Positions 9,726 to 17,771 of a stretch of 41,190 bases of DNA are shown here, in pieces. Below the pieces are notes generated by a model, which saw only the letters and a program-made list of their open reading frames with translations, was not told where the DNA came from and did no database searches. Both the position numbers and the translations under genes were made by a program. Location of the stretch: positions 260,834 through 302,023 of the forward strand of contig NZ_SNYL01000001.1 of the NCBI RefSeq assembly GCF_004363315.1, read 5' to 3'. The stretch is from Tepidicella xavieri. GTDB taxonomy: Bacteria > Pseudomonadota > Gammaproteobacteria > Burkholderiales > Burkholderiaceae_C. Every line of letters starts with the position of its first letter. Position 1 is the stretch's first letter.

Positions 9726-10355
9726 ATGGCCAATCAAAAAGAATCTCCCAAGGGTTTCACCCACGAGCGCATCGAGACCAACAACTTCCTGATGATCGTG
9801 CTGATCGTGCTGGTCATCGCGGTCGGGGGGCTGGTGGAAATCGTGCCGCTGTTCTTCCAGAAGTCCACCACGCAGCCGGTCGAGGGGGTCAAGCCCTACA
9901 CCGCGCTGCAACTGGCCGGGCGCGACGTGTACATCAAGGAGGGCTGCTACGCCTGCCATTCCCAGATGATCCGTCCCTTCCACGCCGAGACCATGCGCTA
10001 TGGCCACTACTCCCTGGCGGGCGAATTCGTCTATGACCGCCCGTTCCAGTGGGGTTCCAAGCGCACCGGCCCGGATCTGGCCCGAGTCGGTGGCCGCTAC
10101 TCCGATGAGTGGCACCGCTTGCACCTGATCGATCCGCGCTCGCTGGTGCCGGAGTCCAACATGCCGGCTTACCCCTGGTTGGAGCGCAAGCAGGTCAACG
10201 CCGAAGCCATGCCGGCGCGGATGCGGGCGCTGCGCCTGCTCGGGGCGCCGTACACCGACGAGGAAATTGCCAACTCGGTGGAGGAGGTGCGTGGCAAGAC
10301 GGAGATGGACGCACTGATTGCCTATCTCCAGAGCCTGGGCACGGCGGTTCGTTAA
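9726..10355 (+). CDS. ccoO: cbb3-type cytochrome c oxidase subunit II, CcoO (mono-haem)
   Basis: Membrane-anchored c-type cytochrome subunit that passes electrons to CcoN. It has one N-terminal anchor ([20 protein letters not shown], about residues 21-40), then the haem-binding site [12 protein letters not shown] (Cys 74, Cys 77, His 78) facing the periplasm. [17 protein letters not shown] and the axial-Met segment [10 protein letters not shown] follow. The start at 9726 is preferred because GGAG lies at normal spacing and homology begins MANQKES. An in-frame ATG at 9711 overlaps the ccoN stop and would add five residues. The length of 209 is typical. Confidence 0.97.
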   Translation: MANQKESPKGFTHERIETNNFLMIVLIVLVIAVGGLVEIVPLFFQKSTTQPVEGVKPYTALQLAGRDVYIKEGCYACHSQMIRPFHAETMRYGHYSLAGEFVYDRPFQWGSKRTGPDLARVGGRYSDEWHRLHLIDPRSLVPESNMPAYPWLERKQVNAEAMPARMRALRLLGAPYTDEEIANSVEEVRGKTEMDALIAYLQSLGTAVR

Positions 10356-10370
10356 TCGGAATAGGAGGGG

Positions 10371-10514
10371 ATGGACATGGATGTCAACGACCTGCGCAGC
10401 ATCGTTACCGTCATCAGCCTGGTGATTTTCCTGGGCATCGTCTGGTGGGCGTGGTCCAAGCGCAATCAGGCCCGCTTCGACGAGGCGGCCCAGCTCCCGT
10501 TGAAGGACGAGTGA
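10371..10514 (+). CDS. ccoQ: cbb3 oxidase subunit IV, CcoQ
   Basis: 47-residue single-helix protein: MDMDVNDLRSIVTVISLVIF, then LGIVWWAWSKRNQARFDEAA, ending in LPLKDE. One membrane helix followed by a charged cytoplasmic tail with the WAWSKRN segment is typical of CcoQ (FixQ), which stabilises the CcoNOP complex. An AGGAGGGG ribosome site immediately precedes the ATG. It lies between ccoO and ccoP, as in most cbb3 operons. A second in-frame ATG at 10377 is possible. Confidence 0.93.
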   Translation: MDMDVNDLRSIVTVISLVIFLGIVWWAWSKRNQARFDEAAQLPLKDE

Positions 10515-10541
10515 GAAGTCCCCCAGCACAAGAGAAACATC

Positions 10542-11450
10542 ATGAGTGATTTCACCAGCGAATTCTGGCACCTCTATGTGGCGGGGCTGACCCTGATCAG
10601 CATCATCGCCTGTCTGGTCCTGCTGTGGGTGAGCGGGACGACCAAGGTCAAGGCCCACAGCGACAACACCACCGGCCATGTGTGGGACGAAGATTTGCGT
10701 GAGATGAACAACCCCCTGCCCAAGTGGTGGGTGTATCTGTTCATCATCACCGTCGTCTTTGGGCTGCTGTATGGCGCGCTGTATCCGATGTTTGGCAGCA
10801 TGCAGGGCAAGCTGGGCTGGTCGTCTGCCGGGCAGTATGAGGTCGAAAAGCAGCGCAAGCTCGACGCCATCGCGCCGCTGTATGCCGCTTTCAGCGAGAT
10901 GGAGCCGGAAAAGCTCGCCGGTGATCCGGCTGCCATGGCCATCGGCGAGCGCCTGTTCATGAACTACTGCGCCCAGTGCCACGGTTCGGATGCGCGCGGC
11001 AGCCGCGGCTTCCCCAACCTGACCAACAACGACTGGCTCTGGGGGGGCGATCCCGAATCGATTCGCACCACCATCACCCACGGCCGCATGGGCGTGATGC
11101 CGCCGATGGCCGCCGCCGTGGGCACGGCCGAAGACGTGACCAACCTGGCCCACTACGTGCTGAGCCTCTCGGGCAGCCCGCACGACAGCGTGCGCGCCAC
11201 CCTGGGCAAGCCGAAGTACGCGGCTTGTGCCGCCTGCCATGGTGCCGAAGGCTTGGGCAACACCGCGCTGGGCGCGCCCAACCTGACGGACAACATCTGG
11301 CTGCATGGCTGGGGGGTGGAGGCGGTGACACGCGCGATCAATGAAGGTATCACCAACGTCATGCCGGCGCAGAACCATCTGCTGACCGAGCAGCAGATCC
11401 ACGTGCTGACCGCCTACGTGTGGGGCCTGTCCAACCGGCCCAAAAACTGA
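10542..11450 (+). CDS. ccoP: cbb3-type cytochrome c oxidase subunit III, CcoP (di-haem)
   Basis: Membrane-anchored di-haem cytochrome c that receives electrons from the bc1 complex or soluble cytochromes. The 302-residue product has two N-terminal membrane segments (about residues 11-30 and 62-82), with the conserved WDEDLREMNNPLPKWW between them. Two cytochrome c domains follow, with CAQCH (143-147) and CAACH (229-233). Distal ligand segments GVMPPM and NVMPAQNHLL are present. The gene is complete and closes the structural ccoNOQP set, with ccoG 18 bases further on. Confidence 0.98.
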   Translation: MSDFTSEFWHLYVAGLTLISIIACLVLLWVSGTTKVKAHSDNTTGHVWDEDLREMNNPLPKWWVYLFIITVVFGLLYGALYPMFGSMQGKLGWSSAGQYEVEKQRKLDAIAPLYAAFSEMEPEKLAGDPAAMAIGERLFMNYCAQCHGSDARGSRGFPNLTNNDWLWGGDPESIRTTITHGRMGVMPPMAAAVGTAEDVTNLAHYVLSLSGSPHDSVRATLGKPKYAACAACHGAEGLGNTALGAPNLTDNIWLHGWGVEAVTRAINEGITNVMPAQNHLLTEQQIHVLTAYVWGLSNRPKN

Positions 11451-11468
11451 CGGGACGCTGAAGCAGCC

Positions 11469-12905
11469 GTGAGCGTGCAAACCCCCAAGGCCGCCGGTCC
11501 GCAACCGGCCGGCGGCACTGACGACGAAATCGAAATCTCGCTCTACGCGGCGCGGCAGAAGATTTATCCGCGCTCGGTCAGCGGACTGTTCAGCAAGTGG
11601 CGTTGGGCGCTGGTGTGGCTGACGCAGATCGTGTTTTACGGTCTGCCCTGGCTCACCTGGAACGATCGTCAGGCCGTGCTGTTCGACCTGGAGGCCCGGC
11701 GCTTCTACATCTTCAATCTGGTCCTGTATCCGCAGGACTTCATCTACCTCACGGGCCTGCTCGTCATCTCGGCGCTGGCCCTCTTTCTCTTTACCGCCAT
11801 TGCGGGGCGGCTGTGGTGTGGCTATGCCTGCCCGCAGACGGTCTATACCGAGATTTATCTGTGGATCGAGCGCCGCGTCGAGGGTGACCGATCGGCCCGC
11901 ATGCGGCTGGATCAGTCGCCCCTGTCGCTGCGCAAATTCGGCACCAAGGGCCTCAAGCATGTGCTGTGGGCGGCCTTCGGCCTGTGGACGGGCTTTACCT
12001 TCGTGGGCTACTTCACCCCCATTCACGAACTGGGCGCGGCCGTGATCCAGTGGGAACTGGGGCCGTGGCAGACGTTCTGGATCTTCTTCTATGGCTTTGC
12101 CACCTATGGCAACGCCGGCTTCCTGCGCGAGCAGGTGTGCAAATACATGTGCCCGTATGCGCGCTTCCAGAGCGCCATGTTCGACAAGGACACGATGATC
12201 GTCACCTACGATCAGGCCCGGGGCGAGCCGCGCGGGCCGCGCTCGCGCAAGGCCGACCCCAAGGCCCTGGGGCTGGGAGCCTGTGTGGACTGCACGCTCT
12301 GCGTGCAGGTGTGTCCCACGGGCATCGACATCCGCAATGGCCTGCAGTACGAGTGCATCGGCTGCGGCGCTTGCATCGATGTGTGCGACGACGTGATGGA
12401 CAAAGTCGGCTATCCGCGCGGCCTCATCAAATACTCGACGCAAAACGGCATGGCCCAGGGCTGGACGGCCCGGCAGATGCTGCGCCGCGTCTTGCGCCCA
12501 CGGGTGCTGGTGTACAGCGGCATTCTGCTGGCCATCACGCTGGCGGTGTTCACCAGTTTGTGGCTGCGCACGCCGCTGAAGGTGGACGTGATTCGGGACC
12601 GAGGCGCGCTGGCGCGCATGGTGGAGTTTGGCCGCATCGAAAACGTGTACCGGCTGCAGTTGATGAATGCCACCGAGCAGGCGCAGACCTATCGCCTGAC
12701 CGTCAGCGGCCTGCCCGGGATCGAGATCGTCTCGGAGGCGGAAGTGGCGGTTCGCCCCACTGAGGTCCGGTCCGTGGCCGTGACGGTGCAGATGCCGCCG
12801 GGGGCCGCGGAGCCCGGCTCGCACCCGGTGCATTTCGATATCGTTTCCCTCACCGATCCGGGCATTCGCGTGACCGAAAAGTCCGTTTTCATCGTGCCAC
12901 GCTGA
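11469..12905 (+). CDS. ccoG: cbb3 oxidase accessory protein CcoG (RdxA/FixG family)
   Basis: Inner-membrane polyferredoxin linked to cbb3 assembly; family studies point to reduction of copper on its way to the oxidase. The 478-residue product has several membrane helices, a CGYACPQTVYTEI segment (Cys 117 and 121), EQVCKYMCPYARFQ, then a cytoplasmic bacterial ferredoxin domain with two 4Fe-4S motifs. The cluster cysteines are 272, 275, 278, 282 and 296, 299, 302, 306. The C-terminal Ig-like domain follows. Translation starts at a GTG with only a weak ribosome site. It sits between ccoP and fixH. Confidence 0.95.
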   Translation: MSVQTPKAAGPQPAGGTDDEIEISLYAARQKIYPRSVSGLFSKWRWALVWLTQIVFYGLPWLTWNDRQAVLFDLEARRFYIFNLVLYPQDFIYLTGLLVISALALFLFTAIAGRLWCGYACPQTVYTEIYLWIERRVEGDRSARMRLDQSPLSLRKFGTKGLKHVLWAAFGLWTGFTFVGYFTPIHELGAAVIQWELGPWQTFWIFFYGFATYGNAGFLREQVCKYMCPYARFQSAMFDKDTMIVTYDQARGEPRGPRSRKADPKALGLGACVDCTLCVQVCPTGIDIRNGLQYECIGCGACIDVCDDVMDKVGYPRGLIKYSTQNGMAQGWTARQMLRRVLRPRVLVYSGILLAITLAVFTSLWLRTPLKVDVIRDRGALARMVEFGRIENVYRLQLMNATEQAQTYRLTVSGLPGIEIVSEAEVAVRPTEVRSVAVTVQMPPGAAEPGSHPVHFDIVSLTDPGIRVTEKSVFIVPR

Positions 12906-12930
12906 ATGGCCCTGTAGAAAGGCATAGACT

Positions 12931-13242
12931 ATGACCACCATGACCACTCCCTTGAACAATCCCGCCTCGGCGCGACGTGGCGCGCCTTGGTACCGCGAGC
13001 CCTATGTGTGGCTGGTGTTGGCTGGCCCGCTGGCCGTGGTGGTGGCGTCGATGTTCACGATCTACCTGGCCGTCACCCGGGCCGACCCCGTGCTGGATCG
13101 CACGCCGCCGCCAGCCGTGACTCTCGACGCCGAGTTGCTGGAAAAACTCAGCCCCGAGCAGCGCGCCGCGCTGGAACTGAGCGTGACGCCGGCCCACAAG
13201 GCCCGCAACCACGCGGCCAGCCCCACCGTGCCCAAGGATTGA
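12931..13242 (+). CDS. fixH: FixH-family cbb3 assembly protein (short form)
   Basis: 103-residue protein with one N-terminal membrane helix (about residues 25-48, within EPYVWLVLAGPLAVVVASMF) and a short periplasmic tail rich in Ala and Glu. The PWYREPYVWLVLAGP segment and the position after ccoG fit the short FixH-like proteins of Burkholderiales. In rhizobia FixH works with the CcoI-type copper ATPase. The full FixH Ig-like periplasmic domain is not present. A GAAAGG ribosome site precedes the ATG; a second ATG lies three codons later. The TGA stop overlaps a possible start of the next gene. Confidence 0.8.
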   Translation: MTTMTTPLNNPASARRGAPWYREPYVWLVLAGPLAVVVASMFTIYLAVTRADPVLDRTPPPAVTLDAELLEKLSPEQRAALELSVTPAHKARNHAASPTVPKD

Positions 13243-13286
13243 TGACCCGACGGCTTGCCCTGCCTCACACACCCAAGGAGCGCCCC

Positions 13287-13616
13287 ATGCTGGCTCAGCG
13301 ACTGATGTGGATCGCCTGGCCCGCCTTCCTGATGGCGGCGGTGCTGGAAATGGTGGTGTTTGCCTTTGTGGACCCAGGGGAGTTGCACTGGCGCGGGCAG
13401 CCGCTGGAAGCCCCGCGCATGGCCGTCTATACGGTGGCTTTCTTTTTCTTCTGGGCGGTGACGATGGCCTCTGGCTTTCTGACGACCATGCTGTCCATGT
13501 CCCCGTTCGAGGTGAACCGTTGCCCGGTACCGCCTCAACAGCGTCCGCCCGGTTGTCAAGCGCCACCCGCCGAGCCTGCCGAGGGCTGCGGCGGCCGCTG
13601 CACGCCTCGGGCCTGA
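13287..13616 (+). CDS. Small two-helix membrane protein with Cys-rich tail, in the cco operon
   Basis: 109-residue protein of unknown function. Helix 1 is about residues 7-28 (WIAWPAFLMAAVLEMVVFAF), a short polar loop follows (DPGELHWRGQPLEAPRM), and helix 2 is about residues 45-68. The proline-rich C-terminal tail carries four cysteines (NRCP, PPGC, EGCGGRC). AAGGAG lies 7 bases before the ATG. An in-frame ATG at 13242 that overlaps the fixH stop would add 15 residues. Membership of the operon suggests a part in cbb3 oxidase assembly or metal handling. The Cys tail could bind metal, but this is inference. It ends 40 bases from the convergent fnr gene. Confidence 0.8.
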   Translation: MLAQRLMWIAWPAFLMAAVLEMVVFAFVDPGELHWRGQPLEAPRMAVYTVAFFFFWAVTMASGFLTTMLSMSPFEVNRCPVPPQQRPPGCQAPPAEPAEGCGGRCTPRA

Positions 13617-13656
13617 ATCGCCTGAATCTTGCCCAGGCCCCAGCGATGAGACCGGC

Positions 13657-14388
13657 TCAGGAAGCGGCGCAGCCGTTGGACTGTGGGTTGACCAGCATCT
13701 GCAGGGCTTGCGTGTTCTTGATGTGTACGTAGCGCTGCTTCACCTCGATGATGCCTTCGTCCATGAAGCGCGAGAAGGTGCGGCTGACGGTTTCTAGCTT
13801 CATGCCCAGGTAGCTGCCGATTTCCTCGCGCGTCATGCGCAAAATGAGTTCGGACTGGGAAAAGCCGCGCGCATGCAGCCGCTGCACCAGGTTGAGCAGG
13901 AAGGCCGCCAGCCGCTCTTCGGCCCGCATGCTGCCCAGCAGCAGCATGACGCCGTGATCCCGCACGATCTCGCGGCTCATGATTTTGTGGATGTGATGTT
14001 GCAGCGTGCGGAATTCGCGCGACAACTGCTCCAGCCGGTCGAACGGCAGCACGCAGACTTCGGCATCTTCCAGGGCGATGGCCGCGCACGAGTGCTTGTC
14101 ATGGACGATGCCGTCCATGCCAATGATCTCGCCGGCCATCTGAAAGCCGGTGACCTGATCGCGCCCATCGGCGCTGGTGACGCTGGTCTTGAAAAAGCCC
14201 GAGCGCACCGCGTACAGCGATGTGAAGGGATCCCCCGCATTGAACAGGGCGGCGCCCCGCTTGACGCGCCGGCGCGTGGAGATGACATGGTCGAGCTTTT
14301 GCATCTCCTCCGCGCTCAGGCCCAGAGGCAGACACAGTTCGCGCAGGTTGCAACTGGAGCAAGCGACTTTGATGTTTTCGATATCCAT
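13657..14388 (-). CDS. fnr: FNR-type oxygen-sensing transcription regulator (Anr/FixK2/Btr-like)
   Basis: Crp/Fnr-family regulator (243 residues) that activates anaerobic and microaerobic genes when its 4Fe-4S cluster is intact. N-terminal cysteines 10, 13 and 19 (ACSSCNLREL followed by Cys) and a fourth at 112 (AEVCVLPF) match the four cluster ligands of E. coli FNR. The cyclic-nucleotide-type beta domain follows, then a dimerisation helix, AEERLAAFLLNL, and the DNA-recognition helix around EEIGSYLGMKLETVSRTFSR. The E-x3-R contact residues predict TTGAT half-sites, exactly those seen near ccoI, ccoN and hemN. The ATG at 14388 is chosen because homology begins there. It is divergent from hemN across one FNR box, so autoregulation is possible. 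Confidence 0.95.
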   Translation of the reverse strand: MDIENIKVACSSCNLRELCLPLGLSAEEMQKLDHVISTRRRVKRGAALFNAGDPFTSLYAVRSGFFKTSVTSADGRDQVTGFQMAGEIIGMDGIVHDKHSCAAIALEDAEVCVLPFDRLEQLSREFRTLQHHIHKIMSREIVRDHGVMLLLGSMRAEERLAAFLLNLVQRLHARGFSQSELILRMTREEIGSYLGMKLETVSRTFSRFMDEGIIEVKQRYVHIKNTQALQMLVNPQSNGCAAS

Positions 14389-14463
14389 GGCGTGAAGACC
14401 CCGCAGGCCCCGGCGGGCCCGCTCCCCGATGATAAACCGCCTGCATCGCATCTGTGCCCTTGT

Positions 14464-14477
14464 TTGACTCACATCAA
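14464..14477 (+). promoter_or_regulatory. FNR/Anr box between fnr and hemN
   Basis: TTGACTCACATCAA fits the FNR inverted repeat. A weak -10-like CACAGT (14500-14505) is centred 32 bp from the box centre, the same spacing as at ccoI and ccoN, and predicts a hemN start near 14512. The box also lies 76 bases upstream of the fnr start codon, where it could act in autoregulation. Confidence 0.82.
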
Positions 14478-14528
14478 TGGCATTGGAGGCGAATTGCTGC
14501 ACAGTCACGGAAACTGGAGAAACCGTCT

Positions 14529-15908
14529 GTGAAACATGTGATTGATGAGGAGCTGCTGCGGCGCTTCGACGTGCCGGGCCCCCGGTACACGTCCTACCCG
14601 ACGGCGGACCGCTTCGTGGAGGCGTTCGGGGAGCACGACTACATCCAGGCGCTGCAACAACGCCGGGCTGGTTCGCTGGCCCTGCCTCTGTCGGTCTATG
14701 TGCACATCCCGTTCTGCGCCTCGCTGTGTTACTACTGCGCGTGCAACAAGGTCATCACCAAGCACCACAGCAAGGCGGCGGAATACCTGCGCTACCTCTC
14801 GCACGAGCTGGAACTGCAGGTGGCCCACTGCGGGCGCGGGCACCATGTCTCGCAGATGCACCTGGGTGGCGGCACGCCTACTTTCCTCAATGACGCCGAG
14901 CTCGAAGACCTGGTGTCGATGATCCGGCGCCAGTTCACCCTCGTGCCCGGTGGGGAATATTCCATCGAAGTGGACCCGCGCACGGTGACCACCGAGCGGC
15001 TGCAACACCTGCACCACCTGGGCTTCAACCGCCTGAGCTTCGGCGTGCAGGACTTCGATCCCACGGTGCAAAAAGCGGTGCACCGCATCCAGCCCGCCGA
15101 GCAGGTGTTCAAGCTGGTGGAGGCGTCGCGCCGCATTGGGTTCGAATCGGTGAATGTGGATCTGATCTACGGCCTGCCGCAGCAGACGCCGGAGTCCTTC
15201 CGTCACACGCTGGAGCAGGTCAGGGCGCTGCGCCCGGACCGCATTGCCTTGTACGCCTATGCGCACCTGCCGGCCCGCTTCAAGCCGCAGCGGCGCATCA
15301 TCGCGGCGGAGCTGCCGGGGGCCGCCGACAAGCTCGCCATGCTGGCGGCCGCGCTGGACGCGTTCAGCCAGGCCGGCTATGTGTATGTGGGCATGGACCA
15401 TTTCGCCTTGCCCAATGACGCGCTGGCCGTGGCCAAGCGCCAAGGGCGGCTGCATCGGAACTTTCAGGGTTACAGCACGCAGCCCGATTGCGATTTGATC
15501 GCCCTGGGCGTCTCGGCCATCGGCCGCATCGGCGCCACCTACAGCCAGAACGCCAAAACGCTGGAGGAGTACTACGATGCCCTGGACCAAGGGCGGCTGC
15601 CCATCGTGCGAGGGCTGGCGCTGAGCCGTGACGATGTGCTGCGCCGCGCCGTCATCATGGCGATCATGTGCCAGGGGGTGGTGGACTTTGAATCGGTGGG
15701 CTTGGCCCACCTCATCGATTTCCCCAGCTACTTCGCCCGCGAGCTGGAGCGGTTGCGCGAGCTGGAGGCCGTTGGCCTGGTGCGCGTGGGCGATGGCTGC
15801 CTCGAAGTCACCGAAGCCGGCTGGTACCTGGTGCGGGCCATTGCCATGGTGTTTGACAAATACCTGCAGCTCGACCAGGACCGGGCCCGGTTTTCCAAGA
15901 TCATCTGA
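14529..15908 (+). CDS. hemN: Oxygen-independent coproporphyrinogen III oxidase HemN
   Basis: Cytoplasmic radical-SAM enzyme that converts coproporphyrinogen III to protoporphyrinogen IX without oxygen, supplying haem under the conditions in which cbb3 oxidase is made. The cluster motif has Cys 63, 67 and 70, with the extra Cys 72 of true HemN. Other family segments are DVPGPRYTSYPTADRF, LGGGTPTFL, EVDPRTVT, NRLSFGVQDF, VNVDLIYGLP and GCLEVTEAGWYLVR. At 459 residues it matches E. coli HemN (457) rather than the shorter HemW type. GTG at 14529 was chosen: GGAGA lies at good spacing and the frame upstream has no similarity. It is controlled by the FNR box at 14464-14477. Confidence 0.96.
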   Translation: MKHVIDEELLRRFDVPGPRYTSYPTADRFVEAFGEHDYIQALQQRRAGSLALPLSVYVHIPFCASLCYYCACNKVITKHHSKAAEYLRYLSHELELQVAHCGRGHHVSQMHLGGGTPTFLNDAELEDLVSMIRRQFTLVPGGEYSIEVDPRTVTTERLQHLHHLGFNRLSFGVQDFDPTVQKAVHRIQPAEQVFKLVEASRRIGFESVNVDLIYGLPQQTPESFRHTLEQVRALRPDRIALYAYAHLPARFKPQRRIIAAELPGAADKLAMLAAALDAFSQAGYVYVGMDHFALPNDALAVAKRQGRLHRNFQGYSTQPDCDLIALGVSAIGRIGATYSQNAKTLEEYYDALDQGRLPIVRGLALSRDDVLRRAVIMAIMCQGVVDFESVGLAHLIDFPSYFARELERLRELEAVGLVRVGDGCLEVTEAGWYLVRAIAMVFDKYLQLDQDRARFSKII

Positions 15909-15943
15909 CCCCACAGGCGCGCGCAGGCTGATACAGTCGCTTC

Positions 15944-16615
15944 ATGCTGGAATCCATGATGGTCTCGGCCCTGGTGATGGGGCTGGTCGGTGGCCCTCAC
16001 TGCGTGGCCATGTGTGGCGCTGCCTGCGCCGGCATTGCCCGTGGGGCGGCGCCACGCAGCACGCGGGCGCTGTGGCTGTTCCAGTTCAGCCGCTTGGCGG
16101 GTTACAGCCTGTTGGGGGCGGTGGCCGGCGGCACGGTACAAGGCATGGCCTGGATGGGGCAGCAGACGGCGGTGATTCGTCCGCTGTGGACGCTGATGCA
16201 TGTGGCCGCTTTGTTTTTGGGGCTGGCGCTGCTGTGGCAGGCGCGACAGCCGGCCTTCATCGACGCCTGGGCCCAGGGGTTGTGGCGCCGGGCCCGTCCG
16301 GTGATGGCCTCGCTGGGCAGTCGAGCCCCGGTGGTGTTGGGCGCTGGCTGGGCGCTGATGCCCTGTGGTCTGTTGTATTCGGCCTTGCTGGTGGCCACCT
16401 TGTCGGGCTCGGCGTTCAGTGGAGCGGCGATCATGGCCGCTTTTGCGGCCGGCACCATGGTTTCGCTCACTGCTGCCCCTTGGTTGTTGCTCAAGCTCAA
16501 AGACGCGCGCTCCGGCGGCTGGGGTATCCGGCTGGCAGGGCTGGCGCTGGTGTTGCTGTCGGGCTGGGCGTTGTGGATGGGCATCACGAATCCGACGGGC
16601 CTGTGGTGCGCCTGA
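15944..16615 (+). CDS. SafE/TauE-like, DsbD_2-type membrane protein
   Basis: 223-residue membrane protein with about six helices. It has the family start GGPHCVAMCGAACAG (paired Cys-His and Met-Cys-Gly) and the second Pro-Cys-Gly motif LMPCGLLYSALL. These place it in the DsbD_2/CcdA-like group usually labelled sulfite exporter TauE/SafE. Members beside cco genes are thought to help thiol or copper handling during oxidase or cytochrome assembly; that role is inferred from the neighbourhood. A GATACA hexamer lies 8 bases before the ATG and no ribosome site is visible, so the mRNA may be leaderless. The last 32 bases overlap the convergent DMT gene. Confidence 0.83.
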   Translation: MLESMMVSALVMGLVGGPHCVAMCGAACAGIARGAAPRSTRALWLFQFSRLAGYSLLGAVAGGTVQGMAWMGQQTAVIRPLWTLMHVAALFLGLALLWQARQPAFIDAWAQGLWRRARPVMASLGSRAPVVLGAGWALMPCGLLYSALLVATLSGSAFSGAAIMAAFAAGTMVSLTAAPWLLLKLKDARSGGWGIRLAGLALVLLSGWALWMGITNPTGLWCA

Positions 16616-17528
16616 AGCGCGGAGCCGTGGCCACGACCAGCCCGGCCAGCGCCAGCGCGAAGGCCATCCATTGCATTGGCGTGAGTCGTTCACCCAGAAA
16701 CAGCACCCCAATGGCGGCCGCGCTCAGCGGCAGCATCACCGTGAACACCCCCGCCTGGCTCGCCGGCACCTTCTTCAGGCCGGCCATCCACAGCCAGACC
16801 GTCCATACGCTGGCAGCCAGCGAATAGAACACCAGCAGGCCCCACAGCCCCGGCGTGAGGAGGGCAAAGTCGAACCCCTGAACAGCCCACAAGCCCAGCG
16901 GCGTCATCAGGGCCAGCCCCCACAGGTTGATCAACGCCGAGATGCGGCGCGGACTCAGGCGGCCGGCCAGCCGTTTGCCAATGACCACATACGAGGCTTC
17001 GCACACCACGGCGGCAAAGACCAGCGCATTGCCGATCAGCGGCAGAGGGATGCCCATCCACGTCTGGCTGCTGCCCACAGGGCCGCCGCCCACCTTTTCC
17101 AGGGAAAACAGGCCGATGCCCAGAAAGGCCAGCGCAATCGCCACCACCAGCCGCGCGGAAATGGATTCGCGCAACAAGGCCCAACTCAGCAAGGCCACCA
17201 CCGCCGGGATGGACGACAGGATCACGCCGGCGGCCGTGGCCGTGGTCAGACTCACGCCCCAGAGCATGCAGATGGAAAACAGGAAATTGCCGAGCAGCGA
17301 CTCGGCAAACAGCAGCCAGCGTGTGCGACTGTCCAGCGGGCCTTCATCGGCCGGCTTGGGCAGCCAATGCGCCATGGCCAGCGCGCCGATGCCAAAGCGC
17401 AACCAGGCCAGCAGAAACACGGGGATGACCGCCACGAGGGGCTTGGACAGTGCCACGTAGCTGCCCACCAGCGACATGCTCAATGCCAAGGCGCCGTAGG
17501 CCGCCCAAGGCGTGGAAACGATCGTCAT
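16584..17528 (-). CDS. DMT-superfamily (EamA-type) transporter
   Basis: Inner-membrane metabolite transporter of 314 residues with about ten helices in two EamA repeats. The first repeat contains FLLAWLRFGIGALAM and ends near WALLRESISARLV; the second ends PLSAAAIGVLFLGERLTPMQ, a typical EamA repeat end. The substrate cannot be read from sequence; relatives export amino acids or other metabolites. The ATG at 17528 has GGGAGGT at ideal spacing; the longer open frame upstream lies in AT-rich regulatory DNA. The 3' end overlaps the convergent DsbD_2-like gene by 32 bases, and the last four codons (PSDS) are within the other gene's coding region. Confidence 0.88.
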   Translation of the reverse strand: MTIVSTPWAAYGALALSMSLVGSYVALSKPLVAVIPVFLLAWLRFGIGALAMAHWLPKPADEGPLDSRTRWLLFAESLLGNFLFSICMLWGVSLTTATAAGVILSSIPAVVALLSWALLRESISARLVVAIALAFLGIGLFSLEKVGGGPVGSSQTWMGIPLPLIGNALVFAAVVCEASYVVIGKRLAGRLSPRRISALINLWGLALMTPLGLWAVQGFDFALLTPGLWGLLVFYSLAASVWTVWLWMAGLKKVPASQAGVFTVMLPLSAAAIGVLFLGERLTPMQWMAFALALAGLVVATAPRFRRTTGPSDS

Positions 17529-17594
17529 GCATACCTCCCAAGCCGCTGATGATGCCAAAAAACCTGGCGGGCAGGGTGAAGGGCCGGGGAATTT

Positions 17595-17624
17595 CACATA
17601 CCGATCGATTTTCCATAATGTAAA
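17595..17624 (-). promoter_or_regulatory. Possible promoter of the DMT transporter gene
   Basis: On the minus strand TTTACA (17624-17619) and TATGTG (17600-17595) are separated by 18 bases and lie at the edge of the AT-rich island. This would give a leader of about 60 bases. It is a moderate match only. Confidence 0.4.
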
Positions 17625-17725
17625 AATATGAATGCTGCGCTGCAAAAAAATTTTTCATCATGAAAGAAAATTTTTCTTTATATGGAATAAAAAACTTAAG
17701 TTGTTGTTTTTCAATGAATAAAAAA

Positions 17726-17743
17726 ATGTCTTGTATAAGACAT
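17726..17743. promoter_or_regulatory. Palindromic operator candidate 1 upstream of aceA
   Basis: ATGTCTTGTATAAGACAT is an 18-base inverted repeat with one mismatched pair near the centre. It contains the core GTCTT-N4-AAGAC shared with the second site 30 bp downstream. The binding protein is unknown; a dimeric GntR-like regulator would fit the symmetry. Confidence 0.65.
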
Positions 17744-17757
17744 AAGAGCCTCCAGGG

Positions 17758-17771
17758 GTCTTATATAAGAC
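17758..17771. promoter_or_regulatory. Palindromic operator candidate 2 upstream of aceA
   Basis: GTCTTATATAAGAC is a perfect 14-base palindrome. Its centre is exactly 30 bp from that of site 1, close to three helical turns, so two dimers could sit on the same face. It is further flanked by CTCCAG (17750-17755) and CTGGAG (17777-17782). Confidence 0.7.

Noticed and set aside
9570-12959. An 1129-codon minus-strand open frame opposite ccoN to ccoG
   Set aside because: Antisense shadow of well-supported genes; composition dominated by His, Gly, Ala and Arg, with no motif.
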